Made by a program: the position numbers and the translations under genes. Positions 1 to 6,157 of a stretch of DNA of 7,853 nucleotides are shown piece after piece. This stretch comes from Cyanobacteria bacterium Co-bin13 (GTDB taxonomy: Bacteria > Cyanobacteriota > Cyanobacteriia > Phormidesmidales > Phormidesmidaceae): assembly GCA_014534385.1 (NCBI GenBank), contig JACVRP010000169.1:1-7853 (forward strand), written 5' to 3'. The notes under the pieces were generated by a model, which did not search any database, was not told the origin of the DNA, and saw nothing but the letters and a program-made list of their open reading frames with translations. Every line of letters starts with the position of its first letter. Within the stretch, counting starts at the first letter, position 1.

Positions 1-347
1 GCAATGTGGCTAAAGAAGTGCCGCCAAACCGGATCAATGGGCTGCAGCAGGTAGGGAGAGAGCTTGCCTTCGAGCACCTCCCGCTCAAATTCCCACACAA
101 CCCAGACCACGGTTAGCTGCCGGACGATAAAAACGGCTAAAAAGTAGCGAATAAACTCGACTGGCTCTAGCCCAAACTGCCCGCTCTGGGCAGCCTGAGC
201 CCAGACCCCCATCAAGATCAGCGGAAAGGTGCCCGAGAGCACCCACAGCAGCAGTTCTGCTCGGTACTCCACCATGTAGGCGTAGTAAACCGAAAGCAGC
301 ACCCGCGAAGTCCGCAGAACTTTGGCAATTGGCAAGGATTTAGACAC
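1..347 (-). CDS. ABC-2 type transporter permease, N-terminal part (runs off window)
   Basis: About 115 codons are readable on the minus strand before the left edge cuts the gene, so its C-terminus is missing. The translation has a short basic N-terminus, a segment reading VYYAYMVEYRAELLLW, then LSGTFPLILMGVWAQAAQSG, a second hydrophobic stretch (roughly residues 70-92, FIRYFLAVFIVRQLTVVWVV), and the motif EGKLSPYLLQPIDPVWR. This pattern is typical of the ABC-2 family permeases in cyanobacteria (COG4587-like), which usually work as membrane subunits with a separate ATPase and a second permease. The substrate cannot be told. The start is uncertain: I chose GTG at 347-345, which gives a normal N-terminus for the family, but TTG at 335-333 is possible, no clear ribosome binding site decides it, and the frame stays open further upstream. 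The gene lies 149 bp downstream of the exported-protein gene on the same strand, so co-transcription is possible but unproven. Confidence 0.8.
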   Translation of the reverse strand, partial: MSKSLPIAKVLRTSRVLLSVYYAYMVEYRAELLLWVLSGTFPLILMGVWAQAAQSGQFGLEPVEFIRYFLAVFIVRQLTVVWVVWEFEREVLEGKLSPYLLQPIDPVWRHFFSHI

Positions 348-496
348 AGCTGAGGATTGATTTGAGCAGCAGGCACAACGGCCCCAAAGAACCGATCTTT
401 GGCCACCGCAGTTCTCTATTCCTAAGCGTAAACCTCCCAAGCCTAAACCGGACAGGTAAACCCTGCCTGGTTTAACCGGCCCTGCTGCTCAGCCCC

Positions 497-1234
497 TTAA
501 AAAAAGCTGCCGTTGCCATTGCCGTTGCCATTCTGGAAATTTTCTAGGAACGGGTTGCTGCCACCATTGCCCTGAAAGCCTCGGATGCCCTGCATGTCCA
601 GGCTAGCTCTGCAGGAAAGCGTAGCGGCTCGATCTCCCAGGGGCAGGCTGTCTTTGGTCAGCGCTACGGGGGTAAAGTCACATACGTGCAGCCCCAGCAG
701 CTCGCGGTTGTAGAGAGAGCCCCGGTAAATTCGCAGGTTGTAGCCAAAGTCCTTGGCTGATTGGCCCAGGGCGTTGACCACTCCATACTGCTCAAAGTAG
801 TTGAGAACGCTCCAGTACTGGGCATTGACCACAACATCGACAACCGGCATGCTGTGCTCGTCAGTTTGATAGGCCATCCATGAGCTGATCAGACGGCGAC
901 CCCCCAAACGAGTTGGCAGCTGATCTCGGTTGTACCAGAAACTGGGCGTGGACATGTGGGTGGGCGAGATCATTTCATCGGTTTGCACTGAGTTGGAGTC
1001 AATGCTGTCCCAAAAGGGCGAATCTGCCTGCCCGGCAGCAGGAAATGTGACCAGGAACCGATAGCTCCGATCAAGCACCGAGGGCTCTGGTGCAGTCTGA
1101 GCAGCCCCAGGAAGCGCTACCAGCGTTGCCGCGCCCAGACTCAAAAGCGTAGCCCAGCGCCAAGGGGCCGACAGCAAGCCCTGAGGGGCGCGGCTGGGCC
1201 GAATACGGCTTCTGACTTTAGTAAGCCAGGACAT
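497..1234 (-). CDS. Exported protein of unknown function with Asn-Gly tail
   Basis: I do not recognise the family. The 245-residue product starts with a basic region (several Arg/Lys in residues 6-27), then a hydrophobic core at about 28-45 (ATLLSLGAATLVALPGAA) ending near AAQ-TAP, a credible Sec signal peptide with cleavage around 46-47. The mature part is about 200 residues. It is rich in aromatic residues, with a hydrophobic strand-like stretch at 130-137 (PVVDVVVN) and two cysteines, Cys185 and Cys208, that could form a disulfide outside the cytoplasm. It ends in a low-complexity tail with four Asn-Gly pairs (235-242) followed by GSFF. The start at 1234 is chosen because a perfect AGGAGG lies four bases upstream. 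An in-frame GTG at 1327 would add 31 residues but lacks such a site and would put a long non-hydrophobic extension before the signal peptide. The location is probably periplasm, outer envelope or medium. A lipoprotein is unlikely because no lipobox cysteine follows the hydrophobic core. Confidence 0.8.
   Translation of the reverse strand: MSWLTKVRSRIRPSRAPQGLLSAPWRWATLLSLGAATLVALPGAAQTAPEPSVLDRSYRFLVTFPAAGQADSPFWDSIDSNSVQTDEMISPTHMSTPSFWYNRDQLPTRLGGRRLISSWMAYQTDEHSMPVVDVVVNAQYWSVLNYFEQYGVVNALGQSAKDFGYNLRIYRGSLYNRELLGLHVCDFTPVALTKDSLPLGDRAATLSCRASLDMQGIRGFQGNGGSNPFLENFQNGNGNGNGSFF
509..532 (-). repeat. Two tandem 12-bp units encoding the Asn-Gly tail
   Basis: On the plus strand the unit GCCGTTGCCATT occurs twice in a row. 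Read on the minus strand it encodes alternating Asn and Gly in the C-terminal tail of the exported protein. Because 12 is a multiple of three, slippage here would change tail length without breaking the frame. Confidence 0.85.
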
Positions 1235-1429
1235 AGTGCCTCCTGAAGCGACAGGGCGTAGTGAAGAAAGACGACTTGACAGCGTTTGAGTTCCCTCAAA
1301 GGGCTGATTTACGAGGTTTGATACCACAATCTATTCTGGCACAGCTGCCCGCCGAATTGCTGAAACCCTCTCACCCAGGCAGTATTTAAGTCTTGCGGTA
1401 GGTTTATAGCAGCGCCCTTCTGCCTTAAG
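1235..1429. other. Divergent intergenic region between exported protein and kinase
   Basis: These 195 bp separate two divergently oriented genes and must contain the upstream signals for both. The kinase side has AT-rich patches (TATTTAA near 1383 and TTTATA near 1403) that could be -10-like, but I found no convincing -35/-10 pair at normal spacing in either direction. No strong inverted repeat stands out. Confidence 0.4.
1239..1244 (-). promoter_or_regulatory. Strong ribosome binding site that fixes the exported-protein start
   Basis: The minus strand reads AGGAGG, then four bases, then ATG at 1234. This perfect anti-16S match selects the 245-residue protein over the longer GTG-started reading (1327). 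Confidence 0.8.
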
Positions 1430-4400
1430 GTGGACGACCGGGAGCTGTCATCCCTTCCCTTTAAGATGAAGCGAATGCGGTTGGAGAATCGCGGGTTTTG
1501 GTTTGGGTATCGACTTCCCTGGCTATTGAGCTACGGGGCGGCCTTGGTAGCCGTAGCGCTGGCGTTGGCGCTGACTTTTTACCTACAGCAGGTGCTGACG
1601 TCTCAACTGTTTGCCCTGTTTTATGTGGCAGTTGCCGTCAGTGCCTGGTATGGCGGACTGGGGCCGGGCATTTTGGCAGCGCTGCTGTCGGTGGGGGTGA
1701 TTAATCATTTCCTGATCTATCCGCTGTATAACAATTCGCCGGACGGCATTCACGGCTGGATCCGGCTAGGGGTATTTCTGCTGGTGGCGCTGCTGATCGG
1801 CACTCTCAACGGCAATTTAAAGGTGGCTGAGCAGCGGATGCAGGCTGCTTTACTGCAGCTGCGGGAAAGTGAGCAGCAGTACCGCCAGATTGTTGAGACG
1901 GCCAATGAGGGGATCTGGGTGCTCGATCCTCAGGGCATCACGCTTTACGCTAATCCTCGGATGGGGGAGATCTTGGGCTGTGCGGCAGCGGACCTGGTGG
2001 GCCAGTCGGCCTTTGATTTTATTTTTGAGGAGGATCGGCAGGAGGTCAGCCGACAGTTTATGGAGCGCTTGGAGGGGGCGCGATCGCGCAGTGAATTTCG
2101 CTTGCGCCGCCGCGACGGCAGCACCCTCTGGATTCAAAATGGCGCAAGTCATTTGATGGATGAGCAGGGCCACTGCACCAGCATTCTCAACCTGGTGACT
2201 GATATCACTGAGCAGAAGCAGGTGGCCGACTCTGTGCGAGAAGGCGAGCAGTACCTGGCGCTGGTGCTGGAGACGGGCAAGTTAGGAGCCTGGCAGCTAG
2301 ATCTGCAAACCTTGGCGCTGCAGACATCGGTTCAGTTTAGGGTGAATGCGGGGCAGCCGCTTGACACTGAGATGTCTTACCGGCAGGTGCTAGCCCTGAT
2401 TCACCCTGAGGATCGAGACCGGGTAGAGCAGGCCGTTCGCACTGCGATCGCAACCCGCACCGACTACGACATCGAGTACCGCACCGTCTGGTCCGACGGC
2501 AGCGCCCGCTGGCTCATCGCGCGGGGGCGCTGCTTCTACGACGACTGGGGTCGCCCCCTGCGGATGGTAGGGGTAACGCTAGACGTGAGCGATCGCAAGC
2601 AGGTTGAAGAGGTGCTGCGGGCCAATGCCAACCTCTACCGCACGCTCAGCGACGTGGTGCCCGACTTTATCTGGTCCTGCAATGCTGAAGCCCGCATTGA
2701 CTTTGGCAACGCCCGCCTGCTGGACTACATCGGCTACAGTCTGGATGAAATCAGTCAAGACCCCACCCTGATCAACCACCCTGAAGACTTGCCTCACCTG
2801 CAAGCGGTGTGGGAGACTGCCCTGCTTCGGGGCGAGTCTTGCGAAGCAGAATTTCGCATGCGCCGCCGCGATGGCGTCTACCGCTGGTTTATCAGCCGAG
2901 CAGTGCCGCTTAAAGACGAGGCGGGCAATATTATCAAGTGGATAGGCACTACCACCGACATCCATGAGCGCAAGCAGGCCGAAGAAGCCCTGCGGCAGCG
3001 GGAGGAGGAGCTGCGCCTAATCACCGATGCGGTACCCGTTCTGATTTCCTACGTCGATGCCGACCAGCGCTACCGCTTTCACAACCGCAGCTACGAAGTT
3101 TTGTTTGGCAAACCCAGAGCTGAGCTCTACGGTAAAACCCTCTGGGAAGTTTTAGGGGATGCTGGCTATGAGGCTGTCCGGCCTTATGTGGAGCAGGTGC
3201 TCTCGGGGCAGGCCGTTTCATTCGAACAATTGATAGCTTTGCAAGGAGCAGGCAATCGCTTCATTAACGCCAACTACATTCCCCGCTTTAATGAGCAGGG
3301 CACAGTAGAAGGATTTGTGGCGCTGGTGAGCGACATCACCCCGCAAAAACAGGCTGAGCTGACCCGGCGCAGCCACCAGGAGCTGTTTCGCCTGGCCCAT
3401 CTAGTCGGTGGCATTGGTACCTGCGAGTGGAGCCTGTCAACCGGCAGCGTGTGGTGGAGCGAAGAGATGGAGCGGCTCTATGGGCTCACGCCGGGTAGCT
3501 TTGGCGGTCGCTACGAAGACTGGCTGCAGACCCTCCACCCTGAGGACCGGGAGGCAACCGACCGGGCAGCCCAGCGCATGCTTCAAGAAAGCATTGACTT
3601 CGATACCAGCTTTCGTATCCTGTGGCCCGACGGCAGCCTGCGCTGGATTGCTGCCCGTGCCCGCATCTTTAGAGACGACCAGGGGCAGCCGCTGCGGGTG
3701 GTGGGGGTCAATATGGACATCACCGAGCGCAAGCAGGCGGAGGAGGCACTGCGCTACAGCGAAGACCTATTTCGCCGCATGACCGAAACTCTGGAAGACG
3801 TATTTTGGGTGGCCGAAACCCAGCCCGAATATCGCCTGCTCTACATTAGTCCTGGCTATGAGCAGATCTGGGGCCGCCCCCGTGAACCGCTCTACACTGA
3901 CCCCCATGCCTGGCTGGAGACGGTCTACCCTCCTGACCGGGAGCTGCTTGGGGCAGATTTACGGGTAGAAGAGCTGTCTCAACAGCACAGCCTGGAATTT
4001 CGGGTAGTGCAGGCCAATGGCTCGGTGCGGTGGGTACGTAACCGGGCTTTTCCAATTCAGGAGGCCGACGGCAGCAGCCACCGGATTGCAGGCATCGTAG
4101 AAGATATCACGGAGCGTAAACAGGCCGAGGAAGCACTGCGCCAGAGTGAGGAGCAGTATCGCTTTTTGACGGAGGCCATTCCCCAGCTGATTTGGACTGC
4201 CGACGCCACAGGCCGCAACGAGTACGTTAACCAGCAAATGGCCGACTACATTGGCCGCCCCCAGGAGCAGCTATTGGCCTTTACCTGGCAGGATAGCCTC
4301 CACCCAGACGATCGCTATGCCGTGATGCGGCAGTGGTTGAAATCGACCCACGAAGGCAGTCTCTACGAAATGGAGTACCGGCTACGGCGATTCGACGGTA

Positions 4401-5833
4401 TGTACCGCTGGCACCTGGTGCGGGCGGTGCCCTTTAAAGATCTTGAGGGCCGAGTCGTCCGATGGTTTGGCGCTTCGATAGATATCCATGAAAAGAAAAC
4501 TGTAGAGGAGCAAAGGCTGCAGCTGTTGCAGCAGGAACAAATTGCCAGGGCCAATGCTGAGCGGGCCAATCGGATCAAAGATGAGTTTTTAGCGGTGCTG
4601 TCTCACGAACTTAGATCACCCCTCAACCCGATTTTGGGCTGGGTCAAAATGCTTATGCGAGGCACGTTAGAACCCGATCGCCAGCGATATGCCCTAGATA
4701 CCATTGAGCGCAACGTCAAGCTACAGGTGCAGCTGGTGGATGATCTGCTTGACGTCTCCCGCATCTTGCGCGGCAAGCTGAAGCTGGAGATGAATTCTGT
4801 AGATCTGCAGACCACCATTTTGTCGGCTATTGAAACAGTGCGCTTAGCTGCAGAAGCCAAGCGCATTGCCATTCACACGCACTTTGAACCCGATGTGGGG
4901 CCAGTGCTGGGGGATGCCGGACGGCTGCAGCAGGTGATCTGGAATTTGCTGTCGAATGCGGTCAAGTTTACGCCCAAGGGAGGGCAGGTGGACGTGAGGC
5001 TGGAGCAGGTTGAGGGGGGAGAAGGCAGAGGGCAGGTGGCAGAGGGCAGAAGGCAGGAGGCAGAAGATTTTGCTTCCCCATCCACCCATCCACCCATTCA
5101 CCCGTCTACCCCATCAGCCTATGCCCAGATCACGGTCACCGATACAGGAAAGGGCATTAGCCCGGCATTCCTGCCCCACGTGTTTGAGCATTTTCGGCAG
5201 GAGGATGGGGCAACCACGCGGCAGTTTGGTGGGCTGGGATTGGGACTTGCGATCGCACGCTACCTCAGCGAAATGCACGGCGGCCTGATTACTGCCGTTA
5301 GCCCTGGCGAAGGCTTGGGCGCGACGTTCACAGTGCAGTTGCCGCTGGCACCACAGTCGATGGCTTTACCCCAGCCTAACCAGCCCGCCCCTGACGTCAC
5401 AGAGTCTTTGCCGCTCCAGGGCCTCCACATTCTGGTAATTGATGACGACAACGATACGCGCACTTGCACCCTATTCGTGCTGGAGCAGGCCGGTGCTACC
5501 GTAACCGTGGCTAACTCAGGTCAAGAGGGGCTAAAGCAGTTCTGCCAATCCCAACTTGATCTGCTAATTTGCGACATCGGTATGCCAGAGATGGACGGTT
5601 ACCAGGTCATGCAAACGGTGCGTCAGCTTGAAGCCAAAGTGACAGTAGTCCCAGCCACTGAGGATGGGCTGCCGCCTACCGAGCCCAGATCTGGCCTCCC
5701 AGCCATTGCACTCACAGCCTATGCCGGAGCTGCCTACCAGGAACAGGTCTTGGCTGCCGGATTTCAAAGGCACCTAGCCAAACCCATCGATCCAGATGAG
5801 CTGATCAAAGCAATCTTGCAGCTAGTCTCCTAG
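1430..5833 (+). CDS. Membrane hybrid sensor histidine kinase with seven PAS domains and a receiver
   Basis: The 1467-residue product is a two-component sensor. Residues 31-130 hold four hydrophobic segments (about 31-50, 56-73, 79-99, 110-128), like the KdpD-type DUF4118 membrane anchor. A short coiled coil leads into seven PAS/PAC units at about 145-262, 272-392, 398-515, 522-642, 648-769, 774-898 and 904-1023, most ending in a DITERKQAEEALR-like linker. A second coiled coil leads to HisKA, with the phospho-accepting His1059 in SHELRSPLNPI. The HATPase has the N box (Asn1172 and Asn1176), G1 (DTGKGI, 1238-1243) and G2 (GGLGLGL, 1267-1273). The C-terminal receiver has acidic residues 1338-1340, phospho-acceptor Asp1382, Thr1429 and Lys1451. 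All catalytic residues are present, so kinase activity and His-to-Asp transfer are expected. There is no output domain, so the partner must be a separate regulator or phosphotransfer protein. An extra repeat-derived segment lies at about 1196-1229. The GTG start lacks a spaced ribosome site. ATG at 1466, 12 residues later, is an equally possible start. Confidence 0.93.
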   Translation: MDDRELSSLPFKMKRMRLENRGFWFGYRLPWLLSYGAALVAVALALALTFYLQQVLTSQLFALFYVAVAVSAWYGGLGPGILAALLSVGVINHFLIYPLYNNSPDGIHGWIRLGVFLLVALLIGTLNGNLKVAEQRMQAALLQLRESEQQYRQIVETANEGIWVLDPQGITLYANPRMGEILGCAAADLVGQSAFDFIFEEDRQEVSRQFMERLEGARSRSEFRLRRRDGSTLWIQNGASHLMDEQGHCTSILNLVTDITEQKQVADSVREGEQYLALVLETGKLGAWQLDLQTLALQTSVQFRVNAGQPLDTEMSYRQVLALIHPEDRDRVEQAVRTAIATRTDYDIEYRTVWSDGSARWLIARGRCFYDDWGRPLRMVGVTLDVSDRKQVEEVLRANANLYRTLSDVVPDFIWSCNAEARIDFGNARLLDYIGYSLDEISQDPTLINHPEDLPHLQAVWETALLRGESCEAEFRMRRRDGVYRWFISRAVPLKDEAGNIIKWIGTTTDIHERKQAEEALRQREEELRLITDAVPVLISYVDADQRYRFHNRSYEVLFGKPRAELYGKTLWEVLGDAGYEAVRPYVEQVLSGQAVSFEQLIALQGAGNRFINANYIPRFNEQGTVEGFVALVSDITPQKQAELTRRSHQELFRLAHLVGGIGTCEWSLSTGSVWWSEEMERLYGLTPGSFGGRYEDWLQTLHPEDREATDRAAQRMLQESIDFDTSFRILWPDGSLRWIAARARIFRDDQGQPLRVVGVNMDITERKQAEEALRYSEDLFRRMTETLEDVFWVAETQPEYRLLYISPGYEQIWGRPREPLYTDPHAWLETVYPPDRELLGADLRVEELSQQHSLEFRVVQANGSVRWVRNRAFPIQEADGSSHRIAGIVEDITERKQAEEALRQSEEQYRFLTEAIPQLIWTADATGRNEYVNQQMADYIGRPQEQLLAFTWQDSLHPDDRYAVMRQWLKSTHEGSLYEMEYRLRRFDGMYRWHLVRAVPFKDLEGRVVRWFGASIDIHEKKTVEEQRLQLLQQEQIARANAERANRIKDEFLAVLSHELRSPLNPILGWVKMLMRGTLEPDRQRYALDTIERNVKLQVQLVDDLLDVSRILRGKLKLEMNSVDLQTTILSAIETVRLAAEAKRIAIHTHFEPDVGPVLGDAGRLQQVIWNLLSNAVKFTPKGGQVDVRLEQVEGGEGRGQVAEGRRQEAEDFASPSTHPPIHPSTPSAYAQITVTDTGKGISPAFLPHVFEHFRQEDGATTRQFGGLGLGLAIARYLSEMHGGLITAVSPGEGLGATFTVQLPLAPQSMALPQPNQPAPDVTESLPLQGLHILVIDDDNDTRTCTLFVLEQAGATVTVANSGQEGLKQFCQSQLDLLICDIGMPEMDGYQVMQTVRQLEAKVTVVPATEDGLPPTEPRSGLPAIALTAYAGAAYQEQVLAAGFQRHLAKPIDPDELIKAILQLVS
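5022..5063 (+). repeat. Six tandem heptamers, consensus NNGGCAG
   Basis: The six consecutive units read AAGGCAG, AGGGCAG, GTGGCAG, AGGGCAG, AAGGCAG and GAGGCAG, with the last five bases invariant. Tandem heptamers of this kind resemble the short tandemly repeated repetitive (STRR) sequences known in cyanobacteria. Here they are translated within the kinase gene, and 42 bp keeps the frame. Confidence 0.9.
5077..5116 (+). repeat. Four to five tandem octamers, consensus CCCATCCA
   Basis: The units read CCCATCCA, CCCATCCA, CCCATTCA and CCCGTCTA, followed by a degenerate CCCCATCA. An octamer array changes reading frame at each unit, giving the translated Pro/His/Ser/Thr-rich stretch. A gain or loss of a single unit would shift the frame of the kinase. 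Confidence 0.85.
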
Positions 5834-5914
5834 GGGCATGGCACAACCAAAGTAAAACAATATTGCACTGTCTCCTGTGGCTCTTTGCACCCTACAGCAG
5901 CATTTAAAGCTGGT

Positions 5915-5941
5915 TGTTTAAGGTCACCTGTTTAAGGTCAC
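5915..5941. repeat. Tandem direct repeat TGTTTAAGGTCAC, period 14
   Basis: Two perfect 13-bp copies occupy 5915-5927 and 5929-5941, separated by one base. Direct repeats of this length and spacing upstream of a promoter are often tandem binding sites for a transcription factor, but no known regulator is assigned and chance duplication is possible. Confidence 0.6.
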
Positions 5942-5981
5942 AGAGGCGTTCGCGCCATAGCCGCTAATTGCTCAACTGTCC

Positions 5982-6008
5982 TTGACGCTAATCACACACT
6001 ATTACTAA
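5982..6008 (+). promoter_or_regulatory. Possible sigma-70-type promoter for the cytolysin
   Basis: TTGACG at 5982-5987 is a good -35 match. TACTAA at 6003-6008 could be the -10, but the 15-bp spacer is shorter than ideal. Transcription would start near 6016 and leave a leader of about 140 nt that includes the two inverted repeats. This is a sequence match only. Confidence 0.25.
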
Positions 6009-6084
6009 ACAACATCACCAGATGGGCTAGGGAAAGGCAACTGGAAGGGCTGTTTCCCTCTTTAGCAGTCAAACGCATTAAGTT

Positions 6085-6099
6085 AACTGCAAAGCAGTT
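6085..6099. repeat. Inverted repeat AACTGC-AAA-GCAGTT
   Basis: Six-base arms flank a three-base centre, and pairing resumes after one mismatch (GT at 6082-6083 with AC at 6101-6102). It lies about 60 bp before the cytolysin start. It could be an operator or a leader hairpin, and is too short and has no suitable T-tract to be called a terminator. Confidence 0.4.
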
Positions 6100-6144
6100 T
6101 ACCCCCCTTAATCAGTTGATCTGCCTTTAACTCATTAGCCCTTC

Positions 6145-6150
6145 AAGGAG
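6145..6150 (+). promoter_or_regulatory. Ribosome binding site of the cytolysin homologue
   Basis: AAGGAG lies seven bases before ATG 6158, which is ideal spacing. An in-frame stop (TAA, 6128-6130) just upstream, with no start codon between, rules out a longer protein with a signal peptide. Confidence 0.85.
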
Positions 6151-6157
6151 CCATTTC

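Larger units (their letters stand above)
5015..5116 (+). repeat. Repeat-derived in-frame insert inside the kinase ATPase domain
   Basis: Family HATPase domains run almost directly from the strand after the N box (here VDVRLEQVEG) to the strand before G1 (here YAQITVTDTGKGI). In this protein about 34 residues intervene (about 1196-1229): first Gly/Glu/Arg/Gln-rich, then Pro/Ser/Thr/His-rich. The DNA is purine-rich on the plus strand in its first half and pyrimidine-rich in its second, and consists mostly of the two tandem arrays listed separately. The frame is kept and the downstream G1 and G2 motifs are intact, so the kinase is probably still functional with an enlarged surface loop. The exact edges are inferred from the family pattern, not aligned. 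Confidence 0.75.
5834..6157. other. Intergenic region upstream of the cytolysin
   Basis: This 324-bp gap has no credible coding sequence. It holds a 14-nt-period direct repeat (5915-5941), a small GGCG-TTCG-CGCC hairpin near 5944-5955, a possible promoter (5982-6008), an AGGGAAA/TTTCCCT inverted repeat at 6029-6059 followed by a short T-rich stretch (a weak terminator or leader hairpin), an AACTGC-AAA-GCAGTT inverted repeat (6085-6099) and a good ribosome site. I see no strong factor-independent terminator directly after the kinase stop, so some read-through into the cytolysin is possible. Confidence 0.5.

Noticed and set aside
218..406. 62-codon minus-strand frame rich in cysteine
   Set aside because: It overlaps the ABC permease start in another frame, begins at GTG without a ribosome site, and its composition looks like a frame shadow.
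457..474. TAAACC/GGTTTA inverted repeat between the two leftward genes
   Set aside because: The stem is six bases and no T-tract follows on the minus strand, so it is too weak to call a terminator.
497..1327. Longer exported protein starting at GTG 1327
   Set aside because: The inner ATG at 1234 has a perfect AGGAGG four bases upstream and puts the signal peptide at a normal position. The 31 extra residues have no homology-like or export features.
1850..2965. Minus- and plus-strand frames within the kinase PAS region
   Set aside because: These are shadow frames of a GC-rich coding sequence, and the PAS domains account fully for the real frame.
5022..5116. CRISPR-like or intergenic repeat array
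   Set aside because: The units are 7-8 bp with no spacers, and the stretch is in frame within the kinase, with intact catalytic motifs on both sides.
5834..6157. Riboswitch or small RNA upstream of the cytolysin
   Set aside because: Only short isolated hairpins are visible and nothing matches a riboswitch core I can recognise.
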